Source of the DNA: Todiramphus chloris collaris
Lineage: Eukaryota > Chordata > Aves > Coraciiformes > Alcedinidae
DNA length: 64,000 bases
Direction of reading: 5' to 3'
Assembly (NCBI GenBank): GCA_025345505.1
Contig: JANVCC010000153.1
Location: 1,825,379 to 1,889,378, forward strand
Translations under genes and position numbers: made by a program
The notes under the pieces: generated by a model
What the model was told of the DNA's origin: nothing
The model's input: only the letters and a program-made list of their open reading frames with translations
Database searches by the model: none
Shown: one piece after another, positions 1 to 11,333 of the stretch
How positions within the stretch are numbered: the stretch's first letter is position 1
How the letters are laid out: each line of letters opens with the position of its first letter

Positions 1-2503
1 TCCCAAAACCACACAACTGAGACCATGCTGAACATCCTCAGTTAACAGATATATATCCTCCTGAGTGGCATTTTCCAGCCTCTGAAACAGAATAATATTT
101 TGCTCCTCATGTTGCCGTGAGGCTACAGACTTTATAATGATAGTGCTGTCCTCACAGACTTGACCCTAAGGAATTTCCTTTCTCAGTCATCAATTAAATA
201 CCATTTTTAAGTATGAATTTTCCTGTATGTAACATGCCTAAATCTATCCCTATTAAAGAAAGTATGCAGACACAAGAAGAACTTTATGAGGATTTAGTGC
301 TTGCTTAAGCGGTTTGGTGGATCAGAGCTTAAAGAAGTAGGGTTACTCTTAAATCAGTAAGTGTAGGAGAATTGGAAAGCAAAGCACAGAGAGTTTCAAG
401 TATTGATGGCCAAGATGCCAGTGATGACACAAAGGGGAACAAATGGAATTTGCTGCAAAGGCAATTCCACAATTGATTAATAGGGGCAGGGGGAAAGACA
501 GTTTGAAAGAAGTTTTAGCAGGTTGCTACCAATTATCTGGAAAGCCTTGTCCTGTTTTGTGATTTGGTGTTTTTTGTTTTGCACAGAGAGATGGATATGT
601 GGAAAATTCCATTGGTTAAGATTCTCATTTTCCTCTTGGAGTGAATTACTGGTTGCAAAGCACTATGACTGTGACAGCGAGATGGTTAGCCAGCAAATTC
701 TCTGAGGAATGCAAATTGAAGTGCTGAGCTGCATCATACTGGATATGTGCAGGATACCCAATTCCACTGATGCCATTTAGGATGTCTCAAGAGTGTCCTC
801 TTTGGCTTCCATCTGTTGCTCTCCAAGAACACAAGGCTGGTGTCAAATCTGCCAGACGCAAGTAAGCACTCGAAATACCTTACATGTCTCAAAAGACTCC
901 AGACACCAACGTGTGGGTGGCTGAATCAAGCCCACATCATTCTCCCTGAGAGACTTGTCTGGTGTAGAAACTTGAAAATAACCCGGTGATGGAGCATGAT
1001 GTTGAGATGGTGATGATGGGGGAGGGTGAGGAAGACAGAAAGGCTGGGAGGGATGAGGAGGAATCTAGCAAATGAGTTGCTGGAAAGTGAAGTGGTAAGA
1101 AAACTGGAGAAAGCTGGTTCTACAAAGTTCATCTACTGCTTTCCATTATGATGGTAGGACACTGGTTCTGCACAAGGTCATTTGTATCCTCCAAGTTGAT
1201 AAAGAGAGATTGTGTTACATCACAGTCATCTTCTGCTCCTCCACCATTTCAAAGGGAACTACTGTGAGCTCATCACAGCTTAAATAAGTCTTTGGCATGT
1301 ATTCCAAAGCCTTGATACCACCCTAGTCTGACACTTGGAGCCACCCACCAAGAAGGAAAGCAATGTCATCAAACGTAGACAGCTGAGTGTTGTTTGAGAC
1401 AGTCAAAACCTTCATGCAAACTGTGGAGGAAGCACCACAGCCCCGTCTCAGGCCAAAAGGAAAACTTTTTCTTTGAATTCATATCCTTCGCTGACATCAT
1501 TAATCAGGCTGACATCAGGCTGTGCACATGAGGAGAGGACAGAGAGTAAACTGCTTTTATTTGAATTAAAAAAAAAAAAAGAAAGAAGAAAGATCCCCTA
1601 CAGAAATTCTCAGATGTTATGCCCACTGATTTTCCAAGTCTTCATTAAGGTGTGTGAGCCTCGTTTAAGTAGTTCCTGTTTCAAATATCCCCACAATTAC
1701 GCCTGTATCCATTGCATTAACATTTGCCAAGATCTTCCAGGACTCTGTGTTGGTCACAGCTGGTCAGATTGCTCTAAGCTTTGCCAGACTGAGTGTTTAG
1801 AGTCAGGCTATTGAGGGGAAGCTGCCAGGGATCTGGAGAGAAAAGTTTTATTTGTAAAGTGCATTCCCCAGCTGCAACGCTTCACTAAAGGCCTCTCCTC
1901 ATGATGTGAACTCAGTCAGTCTCCATCAGGGGACCCAGAGTGAGCCTACCTACATCATGTGATGTGTTGCTCCCAGAGATGAAAAAAGCTTAAAAAGTCA
2001 AATGCTTGTCCCTGTGGATCAGGTTGATTTTCCCAGGGAATGCACAGAAGGGTTTGGAGAAACATGTGCAAGTGTAGCTAGAGGGTGCTGCTTGCTCTTC
2101 ATGGGGAAGTTTGTGGAAAGGGCTCCCTGCCTAGGATTCAGGTTGCAGACTGAGACACAAAAATGTGAGTATCTGCAAGCAGGTATGAAGTCTAGACAAT
2201 TCTTCAGTCCATTTGGTATTAGTAGTCCAGCAGTTCTTACAGCTGCCCGCTCACAGGCATCTTCTGACCTTTGAGTTGACATACAGAGTTTGGCTTGAAC
2301 TCTGGAAAGGCACCAGTTTCCTACAGGCCATGTGACACATCTAGCAACTTGGTTCTTGGCAGTAAATAGTGTCAACCTCTTCTCTTGCCTTGTTTGTGTA
2401 CAGGACCACTGATCTATCCATATCTTCCTTTTCTACAGGAATTCTCAAATGATTAATTTTATCTACTCATAGCATAATTTACAAGGAATTTAAAAGCTGT
2501 GAA
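1..2503. other. Unique non-coding DNA, no gene recognised
   Basis: This AT-rich stretch shows only short open frames in all six frames. The longest, on both strands between 1470 and 2380, overlap one another in opposite directions and resemble no family I know. An A-rich run with GAAA interruptions lies near 1567-1592. I see no repeat family, tRNA or promoter pattern I could defend. Confidence 0.6.
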
Positions 2504-2610
2504 GATGTGGTGCTGAGGGACATGGTTTAGTGGTGGACTTGGCAGTTCTGGATTGACAGTTGGACTTGATGAACTCGAAGGTCTCCTCAAACCAGAATGA
2601 TTCTATGATG
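2504..2610 (+). mobile_element. CR1: CR1 retrotransposon, group B 3' end (short remnant)
   Basis: This is the last ~107 nt of a CR1 element. It begins at GATGTGGTGCTGAGGGACAT, continues through the 'GTTTAGTGGTGGACTTGG' block, and ends in 'GATTCTATGATG', the octamer-type CR1 terminus. Everything upstream is missing, as expected from 5' truncation during target-primed reverse transcription. A small internal loss around 2555 and several substitutions mark it as old. It has no coding capacity. Confidence 0.88.
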
Positions 2611-5600
2611 AAAAACTGTATCGGTCACTAGTATCTGAAGATACTAATGAAAATCAGTGCACTTGAAATAAGCATAGAGTAATTTCCAGGACAGCTGCTC
2701 TAGATTTTTGAAGTTTAATATAATTTATGTGAAATTGAAGTTTTCTATGGGGAAATATCAGTGCTACTGAAATATTTTGATTATACTCTGGGTAGATGAG
2801 ATTTCAAGCCAGTTTTCCCCAGTCTAAATACTTTGGAACATGTTTAACATTTCTGTTAGTTAAAGGCCGTGGACTGTAGCAGCGTATCCCTTATAATTCT
2901 AATACTGTGGCTTGTTTTACCCTTCATACATTTGAGTAAAGCTACCAGCTGTAGAGCTGTAGGACTACAGCTGTGATGATACCAGCCTGTCACCCATATT
3001 GGAAGACATTCAGGATTGTGTCATGGGAAAATTATGCAGACTTAAAAAGTCCAACATGTAAGGGGGAGATCTCCCTATGAAAGCAGCTCCACACTGATGG
3101 TCCTAATGAGGATAAGCCTTAGCTGTATGTAAAGTGGTCTCAAAATGAAGTGCTTTTCCAGTTCTGATAGACAATTTTTACCACCAAAACTTCTTATTGT
3201 GCAAGAGATCTCTAAACTTCGTTATTGACCTATTTCAACATAGAAGCACATGTTGAAATGTTAGAATTTCCTGCTGGATGGACATTTTTACTTTTGTTTA
3301 GCAGCATGGTTACTCCCTTTTTTGGTCATCTCTTATGTGAAGTTTTGTTCTTTGTTTTTTTGCCAAATTATCCAGGAAAGATCACAAGTTCCATAGAATC
3401 ATCAAGATATAAGGCTTTAAAAAACAGATACCAAGCATTATGTGCAATAAAATTTCCAGGTCTGGCAATACAGACAATGTCATAATTTCCTTACGGCTCA
3501 TTTTTAACCTTTTCTTTCAGTCACAATAAATGCGACTGCATTTTTTCACGTCTGGTTTTATGTTATAGAAATCATCTGAGTATTCCAGTCTTTGTGGACT
3601 CAATGGATTAATCTGGCTGAATTTTTTCAACTTGGGGATTGACTCATCTTGATTTTTCCTGACTTCCATAATGCCTGTTTCTTGACATTTAGCTCTCTTG
3701 TGTCATAGCAGCCTGGATTCGTATTTAACGGGACCTTTTCACCACCCTTCACGTTTATTGTGGCACCTTTGGGCATGGCAAATCTCAAATTCTGAGTAAG
3801 CGTGGAACAAAACACATATGGTCCCTATGCAGTTCTTTAAATTAGGTCAGTATTTTAATAGTGACAGAGTTTTAATTACATTTTTAAGGCCCTCGGCTAC
3901 ATTTGATAACTTATTGCACTAAAAAACACCAAAAACTAAACCATATAAATCCTCTGTGCCTGGATTCATCTCACCTAACTCGTGCCTTTAAAATTTCAGG
4001 AAAGTACACAATTCATAATTACTCTAAGGTAATGAATTCTGGTTAAGGAAAGATATCTCCAGAAGGTAATTCCTCCCATTTCCAAATAGGTATTTAAGGG
4101 AGATGAGATCTGACTTTTAATATGATAAAATTATGTAAAACTAAGTCTCTTTCCTTGCATAGGAGCAAGGATAAGCAAGAGCCTTTCTGCACACCCCAGC
4201 CCTTGGTAGTAACTCTAACCATGAAGTGTTATCCCTGGTGGAAGCAGAGCCTGCCTGTGAAAATCTGCTGTTAGCTTCAGGAAGTGCAGTTAGTTAGAAG
4301 AGACTGAGCTGAAAAGTAAAATCACTGAATAGAATGAGTTCTGTTCTAGCTGAAACCAGGACAGTAAAGCACAGCAAATTTCTGGTCTGCCTACCACTAA
4401 AAAAATTAGATCACTGATATAGGAGAAGGAAATAATTTAAAGTTACGAAAAAAACCCAAATGGCCAAGTAGGAGTTGCCACGAGAGCGAAAGAGATAAAA
4501 GGTGTAAGCCTAGAAACTTTCTTTTCCTTCTGCTGAATTAATTTGCAGTGCTTCCGTTACTCATTGCCGATTCTTCATTGACTTCTAGGGAGTCTATCTT
4601 TCTCTGATGATTAGAGGTGAATTATAGGCCAATAGCCTACAGAATATAATTAACTTTTTGATAAAATTAGGCAAGATAATCTCCTACTTGTATTTAGACC
4701 TCCACGTCTGAACTTTCATCATGAAAGCCAGACCAGAACGTATTACTGTAATTGGCTTTTTGCTGTGTGAACATGATAAGCAGAATTGTTAGTCAAAACA
4801 GGGGTTTTGTTATTAATTATCCCCTATCCTCCTTTCATATGTGAATTATTCTTACTCAATATTTTTCAGCTCTTCTGGGTCCATCACATGGGCTTGGCAT
4901 AAAGCAAATTCTTTTTTAATTTTTTGGGGTTTTTTTACTTGATTTATCTTATCAGTTTCCCCCAGGATTTTATAGAAATCTGCTGAGTCTGTACCATGCT
5001 GAATTAAGATGCCAGGTCACTTGCAGTGTGTCTTCTCTAAAGTTGTTTGATCCTTGGAATTATCTTTCTCTAGGAGACAGTTCTTTCATATCCTTATGAA
5101 TAATTCAGTGTCAGGTATTTCAACTGAAACACTGACAAGAAAGGGAAGTTAAGTTTGAAAATTATGACCCCGCTGTGTAACTATCAACACTGATTATTGC
5201 ATATTTACGATTGAGGTTTACGTGAGTTATTGCTGAACAAAAAAGCTCCAGTAAGTGAACCACTTGCCTAGAGGGAAAAGGCCCAGGAATGTCTCGGGAA
5301 GATGTATCATTTTTATGACTTTGTGGGGGACCTTTTTTAACTGAGCTTTACAGTAATTTTGGCCATTTATTGTACAGCATCCATTTCACCTTGTAAATCT
5401 TTTTACCAATCAAGCATGTGAATATGGATGTGGCCACACACAGCAAAACCTAGAAGAAGCAAATAAATAGCTGAAATTGAACATTTTAATTTAAGAGAAC
5501 ACAAAAAATTAGATCACTTTCCCATTTCAAAAACAAAAATGGAAGGGGGATCAGTTGGATGTTTTTCCTGTGATTTTGAGAGAACTGATATTGAGGGAAT

Positions 5601-6060
5601 TGATTTTGAGGGAACTTATATTCAACTGCAGAAAAGAAAGGTCAGATGTAAACTAAAAACCCCCCAGCATTTTCAGTGAAATATTTCTTAAAACTTCTAA
5701 CTTTTTCAAAGGGAAAAGATGGTTTTACAAAGAATTTAGAGATACATTTTTGTGGGTAACAACTGAAACTTTTTAATTTCAATTATTAAATTAGTTTTAA
5801 AAGTAGAGTGCACAGGACGACTGAGTTGTTTACCCAGTGTGCTGTAATTCAGTCTCTTTCAAGTTATTGGAACAATATCTGTTTTGTTAATGAAACTTTC
5901 TTTTGCATATGTATTGAGAATAAGCAAAACATGACCTCACCATGACTTTGACGTTAGCCTGGGAGAGAAATGTGTGTGGACGGGAGCGGAACCTGAACTT
6001 CAGTGTGATGCTACTTGAGTACATTAATGATGGGCTTGGAAAGAAACTCAGCATAAGAAG
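2611..6060. other. Unique AT-rich non-coding DNA
   Basis: No element family or exon is recognised. T-rich runs near 4913-4937 contain a T6-G4-T7 motif. The sequence is AT-rich with many short homopolymers and no CpG cluster. Open frames are all under 90 codons and lack any recognisable domain. Confidence 0.55.
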
Positions 6061-6243
6061 GACATGGACCTGTTAGAGTGGGGCCAGAGGAGCCCCAGCA
6101 ATGCTGGGAGGGCTGGAACCCCTCTGCTGGGAGCCAGGCTGGGAGAGCTGGGGGGGGTTCAGCCTGCAGAGGAGAAGGCTCCAGAGAGACTTTATTGTGA
6201 CATTTCAGTACTTAAAGGGGCCTATAAGAAAGTTGGGGACTTT
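6061..6243 (+). mobile_element. CR1: CR1 retrotransposon, group A internal fragment (3' end missing)
   Basis: The fragment starts at GACATGGACCTGTTAGAGTG, which corresponds to 'gacagggacctgttggagc' of avian CR1. It carries the segment reading 'SPSNAGRAGTPLL' in one frame and the 'CAGCCTGCAGAGGAGAAGG' block, and ends near 'AAGTTGGGGACTTTT'. The usual last ~300 nt of CR1 3' untranslated sequence and the octamer terminus are absent. Because CR1 normally loses its 5' side, the 3' loss points to a later deletion or rearrangement. Positions 6080-6147 are identical to the reverse complement of 59284-59351. Confidence 0.88.
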
Positions 6244-7429
6244 TCATTGCAGTAATTCTTAATAAAAAATTCTTCCTAAAAGGAACAAAGGAACATTTTT
6301 AATGTGGAGGAGCATCTTAAACAAAAGAACAGCCAGGACAGAAACATCTCATACAGATGCTTTCCTCCCTATTTTCCAAGGCAAAGCTGGGAATGTCACC
6401 AGCCAGGTTATTCATTGGCTTTAAGAGAAGTGGACAAAGTACCCTAGTGCTTTTTATCATGCTTTGATTTGTCTAATCCGAGGTGATCATGGTGTGTGTA
6501 TCACTGCAATAACTTCCCTCATTAGAAGCAGCAGAGAAAGTCATAAAGCCAACCTGGAGTGGAGCTAGATCTTTGAGAAAAAATTATGACCTATCATAAA
6601 TTGTCACACATATTAGGGTGTTTTCAAACTTCACAGCTGTTTGAGTTTGCTCTCATGCAGGTGGAAAAAATAGCTGCATGATGGAAGGCAAAGACAAGAG
6701 AACTCTGTATCAGAAAACACCCACAACTTGGTTGTCCCCCAGCTGTTTGTTGCTTCTGTTTCCAAGGGTAAAACACTAAAACCAACTAAAATGCTCAGTG
6801 AACTTCATTCTGCTTATAATTTATATTGCACCTTCTATTGTAATTAATCCACTCATTGATATGCAAGAAGAAGGAACTTCTACCTTGCTGCAAGTTTAGG
6901 ACTGACAAGAGCTTTGATTTTTTTGTTTTTTGTTACCACTCATGGAAGCTCTGGGCAGGATAAATGCTATGAAATACCCAAGGCACAACGCAAACTGTCT
7001 ATAAAGGTATGCTCAGATAAGATGTGACTTTTTCTCTTGAGAAATGTCACCAGCTTCTGGTCTAAGTACTTGTTGGCATTCTGCTTGGATAGGCATGAGA
7101 CTGTCCCAAGGCTTTTGAACTCTTGCAGTTTCCCAGTTCATTGCTGGAGGACATCTTTGTGGCAGGGATGGAATGTATGGCACCTCTTCAAAGTGAGTAA
7201 TGTTGCTGGTAACTCATGTTCCTATTTCTTCAAGATGCCAGCCAATTTAGACAGAAGTCTGCTTGCAGAATGAGGCATTGAGAAAATACATTTGAGTTTC
7301 CCCTTCTCACTCTTGACAAGATGGATGGTTTTGAGAAAAGGAGACTGAACTGAGGTGGCAGACCTAAACCTGTATTTCCTGTGATATGAATTGTCCCACA
7401 AAAGATGCAACATGACATTTAAAAGACAG
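6244..7429. other. Unique non-coding DNA
   Basis: AT-rich DNA with no recognised element. The part near 6790-6870 contains several TAAT/ATTA homeodomain-type cores (for example GTAATTAATCC at about 6840), so it could include regulatory DNA, but nothing demonstrates this. Short frames at 7037-7420 on both strands overlap and look like chance. Confidence 0.5.
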
Positions 7430-7912
7430 TCCTTTCCTATCTGAGCAGGTTGCTCAGAGCCCTGTCCAACCTCATCTGGAATGTTTGCAGGGATGAAGCA
7501 TCTCTGGGCAACATGGTCCAGGGTCTCACCACCCTCACCATCAAAAATTTCTTCCTTCTCTCTGGTCTAAATCACCCTCCATTAGTAGAAATCCATCACC
7601 CCTTTTCCTGTCCCTACAGGTTCTGCTAAAAAAGTCTGTCCCCATCTTTCTGACAGGCCCCTTTAAGTCCTGAAAGGCCACCAGAAGGTCTCCCCAGAAC
7701 CTTCTCCTCTGCAGGCTGAACTCCCCCAGCTCTCCCAGCCTGGCCTCCCGGTAGAGGGGTTCCAGCCCTCCCAGCATTGCTGGGGCTCTTCTAGCCCTGC
7801 TCCAACAGGTCCCTGTTTCCGCTGTGCTGAGCACTCCAGAGCTGGACCCAGCACTGCAGGGGGTGGTCTCACCAGAGTGGAGTAGAGCAGAAGAATCCTC
7901 TCCCTCATGACA
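7430..7912 (-). mobile_element. CR1: CR1 retrotransposon, group A, ~480 nt
   Basis: On the minus strand the copy runs from the 'agagcagagtagagg'-like region (near 7900) through the 'SPSNAGRAG' segment (7730-7800), the 'CTTTAAGTCCTGAAAGGCC' block (about 7660), the 'AAAAATTTCTTCCTTCTC' block (about 7545) and 'CAGGTTGCTCAGAGCCCTGTCCAACCT' homology split around 7446-7473. The final ~70 nt with the 'GGTTGGAA...ATTCTATG' terminus are missing on the left. Chance frames of 81-135 codons cross it and should not be called genes. Confidence 0.92.
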
Positions 7913-8525
7913 GCATTCAGTACCTAGAAGAGATGATCTATCTGCCATAGGTATCAGTGTTACTTTTCTGAAAAGACGGTGCAGGCATCAGTGGCCAAAA
8001 GCCCAGTAAGATCGTCTTCTGAAAGGCAGACAATAAAACAGCACGCATGAAATTCCTGCCTGCCCCACAGAAAGCTAGTTTGTGCTTCACATCTTCACAA
8101 AAGGACCGAACCATTGACTTGGGAGTGCACTTGCCATATCTGCCAGCGTGAATAGAAGGTTATAAATCTCCAGTATGCTTAAGCACACACTTCTGTGGCA
8201 CCCGCTTGAGATTATTCACCTGATTACAGATAAGGCTGAGTTTCAACAGTCTGCTACGTGAGGAACACGCCGCAGATGATCTTTGCACTAGTTATGACCA
8301 GCCTACTAAAGATTCAACATTGCCTGGCAGTAGGTGTGGGTTATTCACACTTAAATAGTTTGTAATATTCATTTTTGTTACAATTTCTAGACACAGTTTC
8401 AGAAGTAGCATGGTTCCAGTGGTCATCCAGAACACACAACCTGGGTTCAGTGACCACCTCTGAGCAGTAACAGAGGTTGTCTGTTTGGATGGGAGATGGT
8501 CTCTGCCAGCTGGCTTCAAGTCTAC
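7913..8525. other. Short unique spacer between two CR1 copies
   Basis: About 600 nt without a recognisable repeat, RNA gene or exon. It separates two CR1 insertions that lie in the same orientation. Confidence 0.5.
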
Positions 8526-8920
8526 GATCAAAGAATCGTAGAATCATTTTGGTTGGAAGAGACCTTTAAGATCATCAAGTCCAACCATTCCCACAGCACT
8601 GCCAGGGCACCACTAACCCATGTCCCTCAGCACCACATCTCCATGTCTTTGAAACCTCTCCAGGGATCATGGGGACTCCACCCCTGCCCTGGGCAGCCTG
8701 GGACAGGCCTGGACAACCCTCCAGGGGAACAAATTGTTCCTCAGCTCCAACCTAAACCTCTCCTGGGGCAATTTGAGGCCGGTTCCTCTTGTCCTGTTGC
8801 TTGTGAGCAGAGCCCGACCCTCCCCTGGACACAACCTCTTGTTGAGAACAAGAGGTCTCCCCTGATCCTCCTTTCCTCAGGCTAAATAACCCCAGTTCCC
8901 TCATCCATTCCTTCTCTGGA
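8526..8920 (-). mobile_element. CR1: CR1 retrotransposon, group B, intact 3' terminus
   Basis: The 3' end lies on the left, where AGAATCGTAGAATCAT is the complement of the CR1 octamer repeats, followed by 'GGTTGGAAGAGACCTTTAAG' and 'CATCAAGTCCAACCATTCC'. It continues through 'GGCAGCCTGGGACAGGCCTG' (about 8690) and 'TTGTCCTGTTGCTTG' (about 8790) to the 'CTCAGGCTAAATAACCCCAG' block near 8880. It is 5'-truncated at about 8920. A perfect 10-bp inverted repeat (8834-8843 / 8847-8856) lies inside it. A 129-codon frame on the opposite strand is incidental. Confidence 0.93.
8834..8856. repeat. Perfect 10-bp inverted repeat with 3-nt loop inside a CR1
   Basis: Arms ACCTCTTGTT (8834-8843) and AACAAGAGGT (8847-8856) are exact reverse complements separated by GAG. 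Other group B copies here do not show it clearly, so it may have arisen within this copy. Confidence 0.85.
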
Positions 8921-11100
8921 AGATGGTCCTAGTTTCATTCTCACTCATAATAGGTGTTTTGGAGCTGTTCCTACTAGTCACATAAGAGTGACTTCACCTG
9001 GAGTGTTTGGGGTGGGTTTGTTACTATGACAGGTTTGTCTTGGAACACCAGAAAACTCCAAATAAAACTGGGTTTTAAAACATCACTGAAGCCTGAAAGC
9101 TATTGGACATTGCCTCCTGAAGGCTCTTTTGTTAGGCTGCCTGCAGCGTTTTATGGAAATTATTTCTTCGGTTTGCCAGTGTGACACACCTAATTATTAT
9201 TGGTTTATGGTACTTTGTTGGAAGGGTATTACATTGAAAAGGCTAGGTAAGGAAAAGATGGAATCAAGTGCTAAATCAGTTTGATAGTTGTAATCTTCTG
9301 AACATTCTTATCTTTGATGTCTTTTGAGTCATTCTTATCTCTCTCCCCCTTCATAACCTTCCATTAATAATCAAGACATGGTAAGAGTAGAAAGGGCACT
9401 GGAATAAAGCTGCTTCAAAGTGAAAATGTTTTCACACAGCTGGAAGCTTCAATTGGTCTTAGTCCCAGCAAACCTTTGTCTTGATCCTAGAAAGGTTTCA
9501 CCCATACACACTCTGACCTATGTTGTTGGCACTGGAGTACCATTCAAGCTCTAGAGATCTGGGGTCTTAATTTAGCTCAACTCTCTGCTGTTACAGATAA
9601 ATAGGTTGATAGATACATATATAGGAAAAAAAAATTCCTGTGGATAGCCATAAAGAAGTAGATAAACATGGGATTAGACTTAGTATGTGCCATGTTATAC
9701 TAACACGTGTCTCAGTATAGAGTCCATACTGAAATACAGCTGTCAACCTCTGCTGCCGAGAAAGAAAAGAGACATTGAGACAGGATGTATTGAGAATTAA
9801 GTGGAGATGGTAACACTAATGACTGAGTTTGCGGAAGGAGACTCTTCTGGTGGTGGTTTTGGAGGCGTAAGGTAACATGGTGACTTAGAGCTAGGAGAGT
9901 GGAGTTTTGTTCCTCTCAAGAGAGTAACCTATACAGAAGATTTAGGAATCTGATACCATATAACAAGCCATACTGCTGGGGTGATATTTTTTGGATGGAG
10001 TATAAGTGATTTGGGAGACTAAATGACTTGATATTGGTCGTTGAAATTGTTGGGGACTTAGATGAGTGTTTCAGTTCATCGACGATAGGTTATATCTATA
10101 TTGCATTGGTTGCAGCAGTATAGACAAACTCTCTAAGCTGTCCATCTGGGTCCTGATACAAGGGTCTCAATAGCAATCTGCATGGCAAAGTAGCTTAAAA
10201 ATTGTGCTTGAGAAGCACGGAAAAATAACATGAGCAAACCTAGATGATTTTGTTGTCAAAGCATTTGAAAGCCATTTTGTTATGTTTTATTTCCAACTTT
10301 TGTACCCCTGGAGACTTTCAAGTGTGGTATGCTTCTCTCACATAAGGAGAAGCCACTTGCTTTAAGATATTTTTTCTTTAATAAGCAAAGTTGATTACTG
10401 TTAAAAAGTGTCTACAAACTTAGAAAAGGAAAAGAAAGGAAAAAAGTAGAAAAACCCAACCCCCCCAAGCCTAAAATAGTCAACTTTCATCTCTGGATTC
10501 CTGGAAAGTTAAGTTAATATGCACTTAATTTATTCATGTCAAGAACCTTGAGTCCTTTAGCAGGACTAGACTTCAAAATCCATGTGTTCATTCAAATTAT
10601 TCCGCAGTTTCTGGAAAAAACTTAGTTTTCCCACTCAGTTGCAGCTGATGTGCTTTGCTACCTTCAGTGAGAATAAAACAGATTTTCCTTCTTATTCTAT
10701 ACTACAACATCTGGCCACAATTAGTTTGGGATCTCACATTTTTTGAAGAGAAGTCAGCAATAATTTGTATTTCTCCCTTCTCCTCCTTTTTATATGCAAT
10801 ACACGGGACATACTTCCACAGGGAGCTAAACCAGAATGTAAGACGGTCATTCCTGTCTGCGTCATTTCTTTCCAAAATGTATTGCTCTCAGGACAACCTG
10901 ATGGCTCACGTACCAAAGTCCATTTTTTCCTCCTATGTCATTTCCAGCATTTGTCACCACCTCATACTTTAAGCTTTAAGCGCTGTCCAGGGAGTTGCAT
11001 AACTTCTGTGCAAAATTCAGATACAAATCAATGCATAACTTAGGCATTAAGGAGAAGCCAAATTATCCTCTGCTAGAACACAGGCGGCTAAATCATTCTT

Positions 11101-11135
11101 TATTATTATTTTTTTAATTATTATTATTACTTATT
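11101..11135. repeat. (ATT)n simple repeat
   Basis: Interrupted TTA/ATT triplets on either side of a T7 run. This is a short, imperfect microsatellite. Confidence 0.8.
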
Positions 11136-11302
11136 GCTATTTGCACTGGGTCTGCGAAGACAACGTTAATTTTTCATTTTTATGGCCTTTTAACATGAAC
11201 TCCTTGTAAGCACATAACCTGCTGTATGATTGAATACACAGAAAAACAAAACCCCCAAACAGGCTTAATATGAAAAACAGTGCTAAATTTTAGCCTCGCG
11301 AT

Positions 11303-11333
11303 GGAGGGGGGAGGGGGGGAGGAGGAAAAAAAA
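11303..11333 (+). repeat. G-rich polypurine tract
   Basis: About 30 uninterrupted purines made of G2-G7 runs separated by single A residues, then A8. Several G runs on one strand make a quadruplex or triplex structure possible. No gene lies next to it. Confidence 0.75.

Noticed and set aside
7541-7948. 135-codon minus-strand frame ending in 'KREGRNF'-like sequence
   Set aside because: It is translated CR1 3' UTR. The same 'FLL..GDLDQREGR' string appears in the 59.1-59.5 kb copy.
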